A model generated the notes under the pieces. The model saw only the letters and a program-made list of their open reading frames with translations. It was not told where the DNA came from and made no database searches. From Alkalicoccus daliensis (lineage in GTDB: Bacteria; Bacillota; Bacilli; Bacillales; Salisediminibacteriaceae): 64,000 nucleotides of DNA. The DNA lies in the NCBI RefSeq assembly GCF_900103955.1, contig NZ_FNIL01000001.1:434001-498000 (forward strand). Reading direction: 5' to 3'. Below are positions 1-9,246 of this stretch, piece after piece. The number at the start of each line of letters is the position of its first letter. The first letter of the stretch is position 1. The translations under genes were made by a program, and so were the position numbers.

Positions 1-127
1 TTTTCGGAGGAAATTTATCAGCTGCTCTGCAGCTCCAGTCAACCCCGTATCTTTAAATCATCTTAAACTCCCTGAGTCACCGGCATGTTTAACCTGTGTT
101 AATAAAAAGCTCTGCAAATGTTTAGTG

Positions 128-400
128 TTGATAATAATACAAGACTTCGCTGCAACTGACCTGCAGTGGAGGAGATCTTCGGCTGGACTGATGTCCTGCG
201 GGATCTTCCGGCCTCCTTCTGCCGGAGGCGGTATGAACTTTCACCGTCGGAAGCATTTGCGCAGCCGACCAAATGATCTTACAGTCCTCTTCACGTTCTT
301 TGTGAAGAGGACAGCTGGTCGAGCGGAGCAATGCTCTCCCTAATACAGGCGTCCGCAGGTTTTCGCTTCGTCTTACATTTGATAAACAAAAGGAAGAAAG
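128..400 (-). repeat. dispersed repeat R1, copy A
   Basis: On the - strand this stretch is homologous to copies at about 17893-18178 and 62340-62605. Shared blocks include GACGCCTGTA, CATTGCTCCGCTCG and AAGATCATTTGG. Within it GTCCTCTTCAC pairs perfectly with GTGAAGAGGAC (about 290-314 of the + strand), and GTCGG pairs with CCGAC further along. Open frames across it are interrupted by indels between copies, so it is not a conserved protein. It lies next to R2 in the same relative arrangement as copy B. Confidence 0.75.
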
Positions 401-439
401 GTTCTATAAATTACTCTTTCTTTTTAATGAATATAGAAG

Positions 440-595
440 GCAAGGCAGTTTTTGTCTTGCTTGGATTGGCTGCGCGGAACCCTGCTTTATTTCGAAGGGA
501 TAGCTGTAGGCTTTCACCGCGGCAAGCGAAGAAAAAGAGCCGCAGGCGTACCTTTCTTATATCAACGCCGGCCTTTAACAGCGCCTAGTAAAAAA
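440..595 (+). repeat. dispersed repeat R2, copy A
   Basis: This matches the - strand of about 17605-17765. A core of roughly 50 nt around TTGGATTGGCTGCGCGGAAC and TTTCGAAGGGATAGC is almost identical, and similarity then decays towards the right. The two copies differ by a one-base indel in a T run, so the similar-looking open frames are not preserved. Together with R1 it forms a compound unit, R2 reversed then R1 forward, that occurs twice in opposite orientations. Confidence 0.7.
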
Positions 596-721
596 GGAAT
601 GACTGCGAACTTCAATATTACTGAATACATAATTTAGATGATCCCTGTAAGAAATTATAGTTCTTATCTCTTGTCAAACAAAAAAGGAAAGCACATAATA
701 TTAGACAGATTGTTTTAAAGA

Positions 722-823
722 AGGCAAGGACACCCGAAGGATCATCACAGTTGGAGAATTTATTTCAGTAATATGACCCTCGCTCAAATTAGTTGAGAAT
801 AAGCTATCGGGTAAGACCTTGCC
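722..823. other. possible structured RNA or folded element
   Basis: The segments GGCAAGG and ACCCGA near 723-737 are complementary to TCGGGT and CCTTGCC near 807-823. They enclose about 70 nt containing a smaller CTCAA/TTGAG stem near 783-797. This gives a plausible multi-stem fold in a gene-free area. I do not recognise it as a known riboswitch class, and no T-tract follows. Confidence 0.3.
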
Positions 824-1102
824 GAGAATGGAACAGCGTGACATACTTCCTAATAACTATCAATTTCTGGGTAGCTTTAAAGAATGAGGCTGTTATCTTT
901 AACAAAACCGTCCATAAAGCATAATTTTAACTTCTGTGAAGCGGTGCCGCAGATCTGCGAAGCATGGTAATCCTTTCTCTGCAGAATCTGGACGTGTTTA
1001 AGCTCTCCGTTTTGCTTTCAGCGAAAGCAAAGCTGTTATATTCAACTTATACATGTAATTTTTGATTTAATGAAATACGGAAGAAAAAGGAGAGTTTCCC
1101 TG

Positions 1103-1582
1103 GTGAAAAATTCATTTCAATGGAAAGGAAGCAGACTGGAGGCAGTTAGTCTTCTTTTACTTTTCATTGCTTATTTAGCAAGTCTTTCCTATGTAGTTTT
1201 TTTTGCATGGAATTATGGGTCTTCCTTTGGGCCTGTAGGACCTGGCGGAAGAAATTATAATTTGGAGCCTTTTTTGAGCATTTATAATATTAGTCAGTAC
1301 AGCACCTCATTGGAAAATCCAATCCGAATACTTGGAGGAAATATTGTTCTATTTATCCCTTTTGGTTTTCTGTTTCCTTTAATATTAGAAAGATTTCGAA
1401 AAAATAAAAAAAAGACGAAGATGCTTGTGCTCATCTTCGCTGCTGCGCTGTTATCTGCTTTTATAGAAATTAATCAGTATATTTTTACGTATAGAGTTGC
1501 GAATGTGGACGATGTTATTTTAAATACCTCAGGGGCGTTTATCGGCTATATCGTCTATCTTTGGTACCGCAGGAGTCCGTAA
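1103..1582 (+). CDS. VanZ-like membrane protein
   Basis: A small polytopic membrane protein of the VanZ family; members include the teicoplanin-resistance protein VanZ, but most have no known role. Hydrophobic segments lie near residues 10-35, 70-95 and 105-155. The characteristic VanZ ending with N-V-D-D-V-I-L-N-T followed by a glycine-containing helix is present. I chose GTG 1103 because AAGGAG lies about 9 nt upstream; an in-frame ATG at 1070 has no ribosome site. The 3' end overlaps the convergent VTT gene by 54 bp. Function in this organism is not inferable. Confidence 0.8.
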   Translation: MKNSFQWKGSRLEAVSLLLLFIAYLASLSYVVFFAWNYGSSFGPVGPGGRNYNLEPFLSIYNISQYSTSLENPIRILGGNIVLFIPFGFLFPLILERFRKNKKKTKMLVLIFAAALLSAFIEINQYIFTYRVANVDDVILNTSGAFIGYIVYLWYRRSP

Positions 1583-2209
1583 GTTGGAAGCAGTCACCTT
1601 TCGCAGCCAAAGGGTGTAACAAATGTATACGACTGTAAGGAAAATGGCGTATAGTATTAAAGTATAAACAAGCATAGTAAAGTCGGTTACTGCAGAGTAG
1701 CCGGCCAGAACAAAAAGCAGCATCGAGGGAATCTTTCCCAGCGCAGATGCAACAGCATAAACAATAAATTTTATTCTGCTCAGGCCTGCATAAGCATTAA
1801 TAATTATAGAGGGGACTATAGGAATCATTCTTAAAATAGTAATTGATAAAAAAGCGTTTCTTTCAAATAAAACGGTTAAATTCCGGATTGGTTTATAAGC
1901 AATCAGCAGTTTATGTCCTTTTTTTTCAAACCCGCCGTAGCGGATCATTATAAAGAAGATAAGGGAAGCTGCGGTAGATCCTGTCCAGACAATAAATGCT
2001 CCTGGGGGACCAAATGCAGCCCCGATAATACCTCCCACAATAGGGTAGGGAATCACTGGAAAAAGAGATAGCAAAGTAGCAATTACTGTAGTTAATAAAA
2101 TATAGTTCTCCCCATTAGTTTCGAGCCAATTTAATAAATGGCTCTGCTGGCTCCATAACAAAAATATTAATATAATTGTTATTAATACAATACTCCAACG
2201 TTTATACAT
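1529..2209 (-). CDS. TVP38/TMEM64 (VTT-domain) membrane protein
   Basis: A 226-residue integral membrane protein of the DedA/TVP38 superfamily, relatives of Bacillus YdjZ/YtxB-type proteins; some superfamily members are lipid scramblases or flippases. The VTT signature is visible as F-P-V-I-P-Y-P followed by G-G-I-I-G-A-A-F-G near residues 50-68. A second motif, R-M-I-P-I-V-P-S, lies near residue 125 and is followed by an aromatic-rich helix. The ATG is preceded by AAGGGGA. The gene is convergent with and overlaps the VanZ-like gene. A paralogue lies at 11463-12134. Confidence 0.85.
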   Translation of the reverse strand: MYKRWSIVLITIILIFLLWSQQSHLLNWLETNGENYILLTTVIATLLSLFPVIPYPIVGGIIGAAFGPPGAFIVWTGSTAASLIFFIMIRYGGFEKKGHKLLIAYKPIRNLTVLFERNAFLSITILRMIPIVPSIIINAYAGLSRIKFIVYAVASALGKIPSMLLFVLAGYSAVTDFTMLVYTLILYAIFLTVVYICYTLWLRKVTASNLRTPAVPKIDDIADKRP

Positions 2210-2282
2210 AAAGCTGTCCCCTTAAATAAATACTCTTTACAGTATACAATTCTCCTGGTAAGGAAACAATGAAGGTGATCAT

Positions 2283-3188
2283 GTGCCCAATTGGAAAAAA
2301 GTATTTGAAGACAGACCTGTTTTAATATACATAATGCTTGCTGCTGCGACTAGCAGCTGGGGAAGTGCTTTTATCGCAGGAAGTATTGCTACAGAAGATC
2401 TTGGTCCAGTTACGGTAGCTTTTTTAAGATTTTTGTTTGCAACAGCTGTTTTAATACCCGTTATGCTTACTCTGGATCCTGGAGGAAGAAGGCCGAAAGG
2501 TAAAGAATGGTTTCTCATTCTTTTTTTAGGTTTAACCGGAATTGCACTTTATAATATTTTATTTTTTATTGCAACACGGGATGCTCCCATAATTAAAAGT
2601 TCCTTATTTATCGCTTCAAATCCGGTATTAATTATTGTTTTGTCAGGTCTATTTTTAAAAGAAACAATATCAAAAAATAATATTGTTGGACTGATTATTG
2701 CATTTTTGGGAGCAGGGCTGATAATAACTGAAGGAAATCTGAAACGAATATTAGAAGCAGGACTGGAACCAATTGATATCGTACTTTTCCTGGCCGTAAT
2801 CTGCTGGGCCGCATATAGTGTGATAGGAAAAATTGCTTTACAGAAATTCAGTGCCGTTACCTCTACAACATATGCAGTAACTGCTGGAACACTAATGCTG
2901 CTGCCGATTGCTGTATATGAAACTGCCTGGACGGAGCTTTTAAATACTTCCATTTATTCCTGGATAGCAATTTTACATATGAGTGTGATAGTCTCTGTCA
3001 TAAGTTTTATCATGTATTATCAGGGAATCAAGCTTATAGGGGCAGCAAGAGCATCAATATTCATTAATTTTATGCCGCTCACTGCTGTAATTCTGGCAGT
3101 AATATTTTTGGGAGAACCTCTGCTGCCGGTGCATGTAATTGGGGCAGCTTTGGTACTGGGCGGGGTCACCTATGGTACACGTAGATAG
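2283..3188 (+). CDS. EamA-family (DMT) transporter
   Basis: A 301-residue drug/metabolite-transporter superfamily permease with about ten hydrophobic helices arranged as two EamA repeats (roughly 12-145 and 158-298). Each repeat ends in the usual glycine-rich G-A-x-L-I/V helix. Such proteins export amino acids, metabolites or drugs; the substrate cannot be predicted. Translation starts at GTG 2283 with GAAGGTGAT about 6 nt upstream. The gene ends 13 bp before the AAA+ gene, so the two may be co-transcribed. Confidence 0.88.
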   Translation: MPNWKKVFEDRPVLIYIMLAAATSSWGSAFIAGSIATEDLGPVTVAFLRFLFATAVLIPVMLTLDPGGRRPKGKEWFLILFLGLTGIALYNILFFIATRDAPIIKSSLFIASNPVLIIVLSGLFLKETISKNNIVGLIIAFLGAGLIITEGNLKRILEAGLEPIDIVLFLAVICWAAYSVIGKIALQKFSAVTSTTYAVTAGTLMLLPIAVYETAWTELLNTSIYSWIAILHMSVIVSVISFIMYYQGIKLIGAARASIFINFMPLTAVILAVIFLGEPLLPVHVIGAALVLGGVTYGTRR

Positions 3189-3201
3189 AGGGAGGAGCAA
3201 A

Positions 3202-5499
3202 ATGAATCATAGAAGAATGAAAGTACAGGAAACGAGTCTGGAAGAAATGAAACATAAAGATTACGAAGAGCTGGATGAAGCAGTAATTCTTCAGAAGCTT
3301 CAGGAGCTCGATAAAGATGATCCAGTTTACGCTGAGTGGCAGATTCTCGCAGCTGCAGCAAGATATCATAGAAAATATGAATTTGATAAGAGGCTGGAGG
3401 CACATCTGAATCAGGTATTTGAACAGGAAAGAATCAGTGCTTTCGTATGTAAAGTCTTTATTGATATTGCTGAAAAATATTATAATATTATGTGGTTTAA
3501 TGATGATTTCCAAAAAATAAGAGAAACAGACCATAGTCAGGGTAAAAAGAAAAAGTTGGAAATGATTAACCATCAGCTGGCAGAAGCATTCAAAAAAGCT
3601 GAAGACCTCGAAAAGCTGCAGCTGCAAATGCAGAGTGCGTGTGAAATAACAGAAGATACGAAACAGCAGAAGAAAATGAAGCATATTTTAAAACTGCTGC
3701 CAAAACTTCAGCAGGCATTGCTGCAAGCACAACATGCTTCAGAAGAGTACAGCCAGTCTATTTCAGGTATATATGCATCAAAAGAAAAGAAAGAAATGCT
3801 TTTATCCTCCCTTGATGAAGTAAAAAAATTAACGGAAGACTGGGAATCGCAGTTTGAGGAATTAAAGGAAGGTTCGGAAGCTTTACAGGAACTCAATAGA
3901 ATGACTGGACTGACGGAAGTTAAGAAGAAAGTTGAAATGTATTACCATTATTTACATTATGAAAAAGAAAGGGCAAAAAGAGGACTGCAATCCAGCGATA
4001 ATCAAAGTCTCAATATGGTAATAACCGGAAATCCAGGGACAGGTAAAACAACTATTGCCCGCTTGCTGGCGAAAATCTATCACCAGCTTGGAGTTCTCCC
4101 AAGAGAAGAAGTTATAGAAACTGACAGATCCCGGCTTGTAGGTGCCTACGTTGGTCAGACGGAAGAAAAAACGCTTTCGGTTATTGATGAAGCGGCAGGA
4201 GGGGTGCTCTTTATTGATGAAGCCCATACACTTTACTCTGGCAATTCGGAAGGTGCGGATTATGGACAGACTGCCATAGATACGCTGGTCGCTGCGATGA
4301 CCAGCGGGAAATATGCAGGAACATTTGCAGTGATGCTTGCAGGCTACACAGAAGAAATAAGAGCTTTTCTGACAGCGAATCCTGGATTAAGAAGCAGATT
4401 TCCTCCATCGAATTATATTCATCTGCCGGATTATTCTACCTCGGAATTAATTGAAATAGGAGAGCAGGCTGCCTTGGATCAGGATTTTACATTAACTGAG
4501 CAGGCATATGTGCAATTAAGAAGGCGACTGGAGAAAGAACGGGTGGACGAAAGTTTTGGAAATGCAAGATCTGTGCAGCAGCTGATTCAGGAAGCAGTTT
4601 TTTTTCAGGGAGCGCAAACAGCCAGAAATGAAAATTATACAGACAGTGCATTTACTGTACTGGATGCAGAAGCATTTCAGCAGGATGAAGAACAAAATTC
4701 CGAGGAAGATCCCATGGAAGCTTTAAACCATTTAGTTGGGCTGGATCAGGTGAAAGAAGAAGTGAAGCAGCTTACAGCTTTTGTGAAAATTCAAAAAGAA
4801 AGAGAAAAAAAAGGACTTCGTTCTGTTCCCGTCCAGCTTCATGCCGTTTTCTCCGGGCCGCCGGGTACTGGAAAAACTACAATAGCTGAAATATACAGCC
4901 GAATTTTAAAACAGCTTGGTCTGTTAAAGCGGGGGCATCTGATAGTTGCCGGAAGAAGTGATTTAGTAGCAGGATACACAGGTCAGACAGCTCTGAAAAC
5001 AAAAAAGATAATTAAACAGGCTTTAGGAGGAGTATTGTTTATTGATGAAGCATACTCTTTACTCAGAGGAAGTAATGAAGACTTTGGAAAAGAAGCTGTT
5101 GATACATTAGTGGAGGAAATGACAAAGCATAGTGAAAATCTCATAGTTATTCTCGCCGGATATGAAGAGCCGATGAAAGCTTTAATGAATAGTAATCCTG
5201 GATTAGCTTCAAGGTTTAAAAAACATATAAAGTTTCCTGCGTATACTGAAAAAGAATTATTGAAAATTCTAGAGATGTATGTCGAACACTTTGGATATTA
5301 TATGGGGGAGAATGTTAAAAGGAAGCTCAATGGAAAACTGGAAACTTATGCTCAAAACGGAAATGCGAGAAAAATTAAAGATCTTGTAGAGACAGCAATT
5401 CAAAAGCAGGCATACCACGCTGAGTATTATAATCGTGATGACATGTCTGAACTGAAAATAGAAGATTTTGATCATTTACAGGAGGATGGAAATGTATAG
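3202..5499 (+). CDS. tandem AAA+ ATPase, SpoVK/CbxX-CfxQ family
   Basis: A 765-residue cytoplasmic protein with a charged, helical/coiled-coil N-terminal part (about 1-230) and two CbxX/CfxQ-type AAA+ modules. The Walker A motifs are G-N-P-G-T-G-K-T-T near residue 276 and G-P-P-G-T-G-K-T-T near 552. Both have a Walker B of the form V-L-F-I-D-E-A, and R-S-R-F or A-S-R-F arginine motifs follow. SpoVK of B. subtilis has one such module and about 320 residues, so this is the double-domain form, also related to EccA-like chaperones. ATG 3202 follows GGGAGGAG; an upstream in-frame start at 3139 lies inside the previous gene. The 3' end overlaps the thioesterase start by 8 bp. Confidence 0.88.
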   Translation: MNHRRMKVQETSLEEMKHKDYEELDEAVILQKLQELDKDDPVYAEWQILAAAARYHRKYEFDKRLEAHLNQVFEQERISAFVCKVFIDIAEKYYNIMWFNDDFQKIRETDHSQGKKKKLEMINHQLAEAFKKAEDLEKLQLQMQSACEITEDTKQQKKMKHILKLLPKLQQALLQAQHASEEYSQSISGIYASKEKKEMLLSSLDEVKKLTEDWESQFEELKEGSEALQELNRMTGLTEVKKKVEMYYHYLHYEKERAKRGLQSSDNQSLNMVITGNPGTGKTTIARLLAKIYHQLGVLPREEVIETDRSRLVGAYVGQTEEKTLSVIDEAAGGVLFIDEAHTLYSGNSEGADYGQTAIDTLVAAMTSGKYAGTFAVMLAGYTEEIRAFLTANPGLRSRFPPSNYIHLPDYSTSELIEIGEQAALDQDFTLTEQAYVQLRRRLEKERVDESFGNARSVQQLIQEAVFFQGAQTARNENYTDSAFTVLDAEAFQQDEEQNSEEDPMEALNHLVGLDQVKEEVKQLTAFVKIQKEREKKGLRSVPVQLHAVFSGPPGTGKTTIAEIYSRILKQLGLLKRGHLIVAGRSDLVAGYTGQTALKTKKIIKQALGGVLFIDEAYSLLRGSNEDFGKEAVDTLVEEMTKHSENLIVILAGYEEPMKALMNSNPGLASRFKKHIKFPAYTEKELLKILEMYVEHFGYYMGENVKRKLNGKLETYAQNGNARKIKDLVETAIQKQAYHAEYYNRDDMSELKIEDFDHLQEDGNV

Positions 5500-5911
5500 T
5501 CATACGGAAACAATCCAAGTTCGCTATGCAGAAACTGATCAAATGGGAGTAGTATATCATGCGAACTATCTCGTCTGGTGTGAAATTGGCAGGACAGGTT
5601 TGATCCTGGCATTAGGATTATCTTATGCTGAAATGGAAGAAAGCGGCGTGCTTGCCCCAGTAACAAATGTAAATATGAATTATAAATATCCAGCGAGGTA
5701 TGGAAAAGATATTCATGTAAAAACCTGGATAGAAGATTACTCCGGAGTTCGGGTAACCTATGGATATGAGATATCTGACAGTGACGGCAATCTCTGCTTT
5801 GATGGAAAAAGTCAGCATGTACTTGTTGATAAAGAAACTTTTCGGCCGCTCTCAATGAAAAAACATTTCCCGAAGTGGCATGAATTATACAATCAAAACG
5901 TAAGAGCATGA
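5492..5911 (+). CDS. acyl-CoA thioesterase, YbgC/4HBT family (YneP-like)
   Basis: A 139-residue hot-dog-fold thioesterase. The diagnostic N-terminal motif R-Y-A-E-T-D-Q-M-G-V-V-Y-H-A-N-Y is complete, with the catalytic Asp and the H-x-N-Y segment. The family hydrolyses acyl-CoA or acyl-ACP thioesters; the substrate is unknown. ATG 5492 has AGGAGG 6 nt upstream, lying inside the end of the AAA+ gene. The genes overlap by 8 bp and are probably translationally coupled. Together with the following YneQ-like gene it recalls the B. subtilis yneP-yneQ pair. Confidence 0.88.
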   Translation: MYSHTETIQVRYAETDQMGVVYHANYLVWCEIGRTGLILALGLSYAEMEESGVLAPVTNVNMNYKYPARYGKDIHVKTWIEDYSGVRVTYGYEISDSDGNLCFDGKSQHVLVDKETFRPLSMKKHFPKWHELYNQNVRA

Positions 5912-5973
5912 TTTTCCTTTTGTATCCTCTGCATGGTATATTTATAACTAGATATTTCCTTGGAGGGACTGTT

Positions 5974-6294
5974 ATGGCATTTGGAGTTACCAAGAAAGAA
6001 TTAAAAAACTGGAAAGCTGCAGCGAACAGCGGGGAAGTGGCATTTCTTACTCATTTCTGGTACGATCCGAGATTTCCCGAGTATAAAACAGTTACAAAAG
6101 CGGCTTGCAGTGATATAGAAACGCTTGTAAGCTGGGGAGAAAAATATAATTTAAAGCGAAGCTGGATTCATGTTGATAACCACTTCCCCCATTATGATCT
6201 TATCGGCAGTACGGAGACAGAGATTTTAACTGCAGAAGGAAAACAACATAAGCTGGTGGAAATGCATAACAGAATAAAACTTAAAAATAAGTGA
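5974..6294 (+). CDS. YneQ-like conserved hypothetical protein
   Basis: A 106-residue soluble protein that resembles Bacillus YneQ, from memory of the M-A-F-G start and an [12 protein letters not shown] block near residues 25-36. No enzymatic motif is recognisable and its function is unknown. ATG 5974 is preceded by TTGGAGGGA. The adjacent thioesterase gene supports the yneP-yneQ assignment. Confidence 0.75.
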   Translation: MAFGVTKKELKNWKAAANSGEVAFLTHFWYDPRFPEYKTVTKAACSDIETLVSWGEKYNLKRSWIHVDNHFPHYDLIGSTETEILTAEGKQHKLVEMHNRIKLKNK

Positions 6295-6307
6295 AAGGAT
6301 GAGCTCA

Positions 6308-7138
6308 ATGCATAATTTACAAAAAGAAGTAATCGCAGCTCTTGAAGTAAAACCTGATATTAATATTGCAGAAGAAATTCGTAACCGAGTCAATTTTTTA
6401 AAAGCTTATTTAAAGAAATCAGGAATGAAAGGGTATGTGCTCGGAATCTCCGGCGGCCAGGATTCTTCACTGGGTGGGAAATTAATCCAGCAGGCTGTCA
6501 ATGAATTAAACGAGGAAGAAGAAAATGGGAAATATTCTTTTATCGCTCTACGGCTTCCCTACGCTGTACAGGCAGATGAACACGATGCCCAGACAGCGCT
6601 GGAATTTATCGGACCGGATAAAGTACTGACGTTCAATATTAAATCAGCTGTAGATGCTTCCATCGATCAGTTCAAAGAAGCTACCGGCGAAGAAATGTCC
6701 GACTTTATCAGGGGAAATACAAAAGCCAGAGAACGTATGAAAGTGCATTATGATGTAGCAGCTCATTATCAGTGCCTGGTAGTCGGCACCGATCACGCGG
6801 CAGAAGCTGTAACTGGATTTTACACGAAATTTGGCGATGGGGCCTGCGACATTGCACCATTGTTCGGACTATCAAAACGGCAGGGAAAAATGCTGCTGAA
6901 AGAATACGGGGCGCCTTCCGAGCTTTTATCCAAAGTGCCCACTGCAGATTTGGAAGATGATCAGCCACTTCTCTCTGACGAAGAGGCACTAGGAGTCACT
7001 TATAAACAAATTGATGATTATTTAGAGGATAAACAGATTGAAGACAAAGCCAGGGAAAATATTGAAACAAGATATAAACAGACAGAACACAAACGTCAGC
7101 TTCCTGTTACTTTATTTGACTACTGGTGGCAGGATTAA
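6308..7138 (+). CDS. nadE: NH3-dependent NAD+ synthetase
   Basis: Catalyses the last step of NAD synthesis, ATP-dependent amidation of deamido-NAD with ammonia. The 276-residue length matches the single-domain bacterial enzyme, with no glutaminase domain. The ATP-pyrophosphatase P-loop S-G-G-Q-D-S-S is at residues 48-54. The [19 protein letters not shown] block and the P-T-A-D-L-E acidic loop are typical of NadE. I prefer ATG 6308 because AAAGGA lies about 8 nt upstream; ATG 6299 would overlap that site. The stop codon shares one base with the next start (TAATG). Confidence 0.95.
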   Translation: MHNLQKEVIAALEVKPDINIAEEIRNRVNFLKAYLKKSGMKGYVLGISGGQDSSLGGKLIQQAVNELNEEEENGKYSFIALRLPYAVQADEHDAQTALEFIGPDKVLTFNIKSAVDASIDQFKEATGEEMSDFIRGNTKARERMKVHYDVAAHYQCLVVGTDHAAEAVTGFYTKFGDGACDIAPLFGLSKRQGKMLLKEYGAPSELLSKVPTADLEDDQPLLSDEEALGVTYKQIDDYLEDKQIEDKARENIETRYKQTEHKRQLPVTLFDYWWQD

Positions 7139-7986
7139 TGAATACTGCGGATCTTCATATGCATTCAACTGTTTCAGATGGAGGATACTCTCCATCTGAA
7201 TTAATGCATAAATGTGCAGAAGCTGGTTATAAACTGGTCTCATTGACCGATCACGACAGCACTTCAGGGTTAAAGGAAGCAGAAGAAACTGCAACATCTC
7301 TTGGATTGTCTTTTTTAAACGGTATAGAGCTCTCTACTGAAGCTGCCGGAAGAAGTGTAGATATTCTTGGATACGGTTTAAACATTGAAAATGATATGCT
7401 TCAGCATACATTAACTTTTCACCGTAAAAAACGGTATGAGCGAATGAAGAAAATGGTGCAGAAGTGCATTGACTGTAATTTAGACATATCGATGAAAGAT
7501 GTAGAGTTTTTTGTTACGGGAGATACGTATTCACGTCCTCATTTAGCAAAGGCTTTAGTCAGTAAAGGATATGCGGAGGACATCAACGAAGCTTTTAAAG
7601 TATTTGTAGGGTCCGGGAAAAAATGTTACGAATCAAAGGAAGCAGAGATGACACCTGAAGAAGCTGCCAGCGTCATTAAAAATGCCGGCGGAATAGCTGT
7701 AGTAGCGCATCCAGTCTATTATGAAATAGACGATCTTATTAAGAAGTGGCTTATTGATGGACTGATAGATGGAATAGAAATTTACCACAGAGATCATACT
7801 TTCACTGATATCGCTCGTTTTGAAACTTTGACAGCACAAGCTGAAAATCTAACTGGGAAAAGATTTTTCCGAACCGGCGGTACTGATTTCCATCATGAAA
7901 ATTTTGGAAGAAGGGGAGAAGAAATTGGAATGTCCCCGCTCCCAAGGAGTGAAGCTGCGAGAATTCAAGATTTTTTTTTCGATTAA
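7138..7986 (+). CDS. PHP-domain phosphoesterase (YciV/TrpH-like)
   Basis: A 282-residue metal-dependent phosphoesterase of the PHP family. D-L-H-M-H-S (H7, H9), S-D-G and T-D-H-D (residues 37-40) are the first metal-ligand motifs; V-V-A-H-P near residue 187 and a terminal G-T-D-F-H complete the set. Relatives hydrolyse 3',5'-nucleoside bisphosphates or trim 5' ends of RNA. The ATG overlaps the nadE stop as TAATG, so translation is coupled to nadE. Confidence 0.88.
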   Translation: MNTADLHMHSTVSDGGYSPSELMHKCAEAGYKLVSLTDHDSTSGLKEAEETATSLGLSFLNGIELSTEAAGRSVDILGYGLNIENDMLQHTLTFHRKKRYERMKKMVQKCIDCNLDISMKDVEFFVTGDTYSRPHLAKALVSKGYAEDINEAFKVFVGSGKKCYESKEAEMTPEEAASVIKNAGGIAVVAHPVYYEIDDLIKKWLIDGLIDGIEIYHRDHTFTDIARFETLTAQAENLTGKRFFRTGGTDFHHENFGRRGEEIGMSPLPRSEAARIQDFFFD

Positions 7987-8004
7987 TAAGCTGGGGGGAT
8001 AAAT

Positions 8005-9219
8005 ATGGACCCATTTGAAGTAATGGATTATTTAGATAACATTTCTGCCTATCTGCAGCCAATCATTGATGCAGAAAGGTACGAAGTGGCAGGGTATGAA
8101 GTATTAGGAAGGCTTCATTTGAATGAAAGGGTACACTCTCTCGGCCCTTTTTTTGAAAATCCTCAAATTCCTGATGAATATAAATGGGAAGTAGATCAGA
8201 TTTTATATGAAAATGCAGTAGAGAAGCTTATTGAGTTACCGGGAAGACCTAAAATATTTTTTAACATTCAGCATGGAGTTCTCGGCCCCCTGGATGCTGT
8301 GGAATCTCTCATGGAAATGTTTCACAGGTTCGAAGAAAAAGGGCTTTCCAAAGATCGTGTAATTTTTGAAATAAAAGTTCCTCACTATGAAGGGGAGCTG
8401 GATGAATTAAGTCATGTCATGCTTTATATGAAAGCTTCAGGATTTGAAGTAGCTCTTGACGACGTCCGGGTCTATGACACTCATCTTGATCAGTTTTCCA
8501 AACTCGAGCCCTCAATAATAAAAGTGGATGTTTCTGATTTGAATGAAACCAGATCATATTATACATACAGCGAAATATTAGATACCCTTGCTTTTTTTGC
8601 ACGTAAATTAGGAGCCTCACTTCATTTTAAAGGCATTGAAGATCCTCACCAGCTGCATATTTCCTGGAAATACGGAGGACAATTTTTTCAGGGGTTTTAT
8701 CTGGGGAATCCTGAAAATTATCCTGTCGAAAAAACTGTGAAGCAGGAAAAGGTGAGAAAAGATATTCATTCATTTATTGATATGCACCATCGGTCCTTGA
8801 ATAGGCAGATGGAGTTTCTAGGTGATATGGATCTTAAGGTGCAGGAAACATGGCTGAAAAACACAGAAATCAGTGCCTTCCTGAAAACTCTAGCTTCCCG
8901 TATTAAAAAAGAAGCTTTTCGGATGTATATTTGCAACCAGTATGGTTATCAGCTTTCTGATAACTGGATAAAAAAAGAAGACGGGAACTGGCTTCGTGAT
9001 AAAGGAGCACTTGGGAAAAACTGGAGCTGGAGAGTTTATTTTTTAGACCATGTAGGCGAAATGCAGTTTAATAAAAACGGGATGCTCTCCGATAAGTACA
9101 GAGATATCGACACAAATGAAAATATACGCACCTATTCCTATCCACTTTCTTCAGATATGTATATTTTTATTGATATAGATCCTTTGTTCCTCTATGAAAA
9201 AAATTGGTTTTCTTCTTAA
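8005..9219 (+). CDS. YkuI-like EAL-domain protein
   Basis: A 404-residue protein with an N-terminal EAL domain (about 15-245) and a C-terminal PAS-like region, the architecture of B. subtilis YkuI. The signature is E-V-L-G-R instead of E-A-L/V-L-R, and the second motif is D-D-V-R rather than D-D-F-G. B. subtilis YkuI binds cyclic di-GMP but was reported to lack clear hydrolytic activity, so this may be a c-di-GMP sensor rather than a phosphodiesterase (inference). No membrane segment is visible. ATG 8005 follows GGGGGGAT. Confidence 0.85.
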   Translation: MDPFEVMDYLDNISAYLQPIIDAERYEVAGYEVLGRLHLNERVHSLGPFFENPQIPDEYKWEVDQILYENAVEKLIELPGRPKIFFNIQHGVLGPLDAVESLMEMFHRFEEKGLSKDRVIFEIKVPHYEGELDELSHVMLYMKASGFEVALDDVRVYDTHLDQFSKLEPSIIKVDVSDLNETRSYYTYSEILDTLAFFARKLGASLHFKGIEDPHQLHISWKYGGQFFQGFYLGNPENYPVEKTVKQEKVRKDIHSFIDMHHRSLNRQMEFLGDMDLKVQETWLKNTEISAFLKTLASRIKKEAFRMYICNQYGYQLSDNWIKKEDGNWLRDKGALGKNWSWRVYFLDHVGEMQFNKNGMLSDKYRDIDTNENIRTYSYPLSSDMYIFIDIDPLFLYEKNWFSS

Positions 9220-9246
9220 ATTCACAGGATAAAGGAGTCGTTGCAA

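Larger units (their letters stand above)
1..1102. other. gene-free left edge with repeats
   Basis: No convincing gene is visible before the VanZ-like gene. Bases 1-66 have one reading frame ending in TAA that could be the last codons of a gene cut by the window edge, but nothing identifies it. The stretch from about 128 to 595 is occupied by one copy each of repeats R1 and R2, listed separately. Bases 722-823 contain complementary arms that could fold as a structured RNA. The remaining sequence to 1102 shows nothing I can assign. Confidence 0.6.

Noticed and set aside
125-637. Open frames across repeats R1 and R2 copy A
   Set aside because: Frames are shifted or stopped in the other copies, so the similarity is of DNA rather than protein.
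1070-1102. ATG at 1070 as start of the VanZ-like gene
   Set aside because: No ribosome site; GTG 1103 has AAGGAG at good distance.
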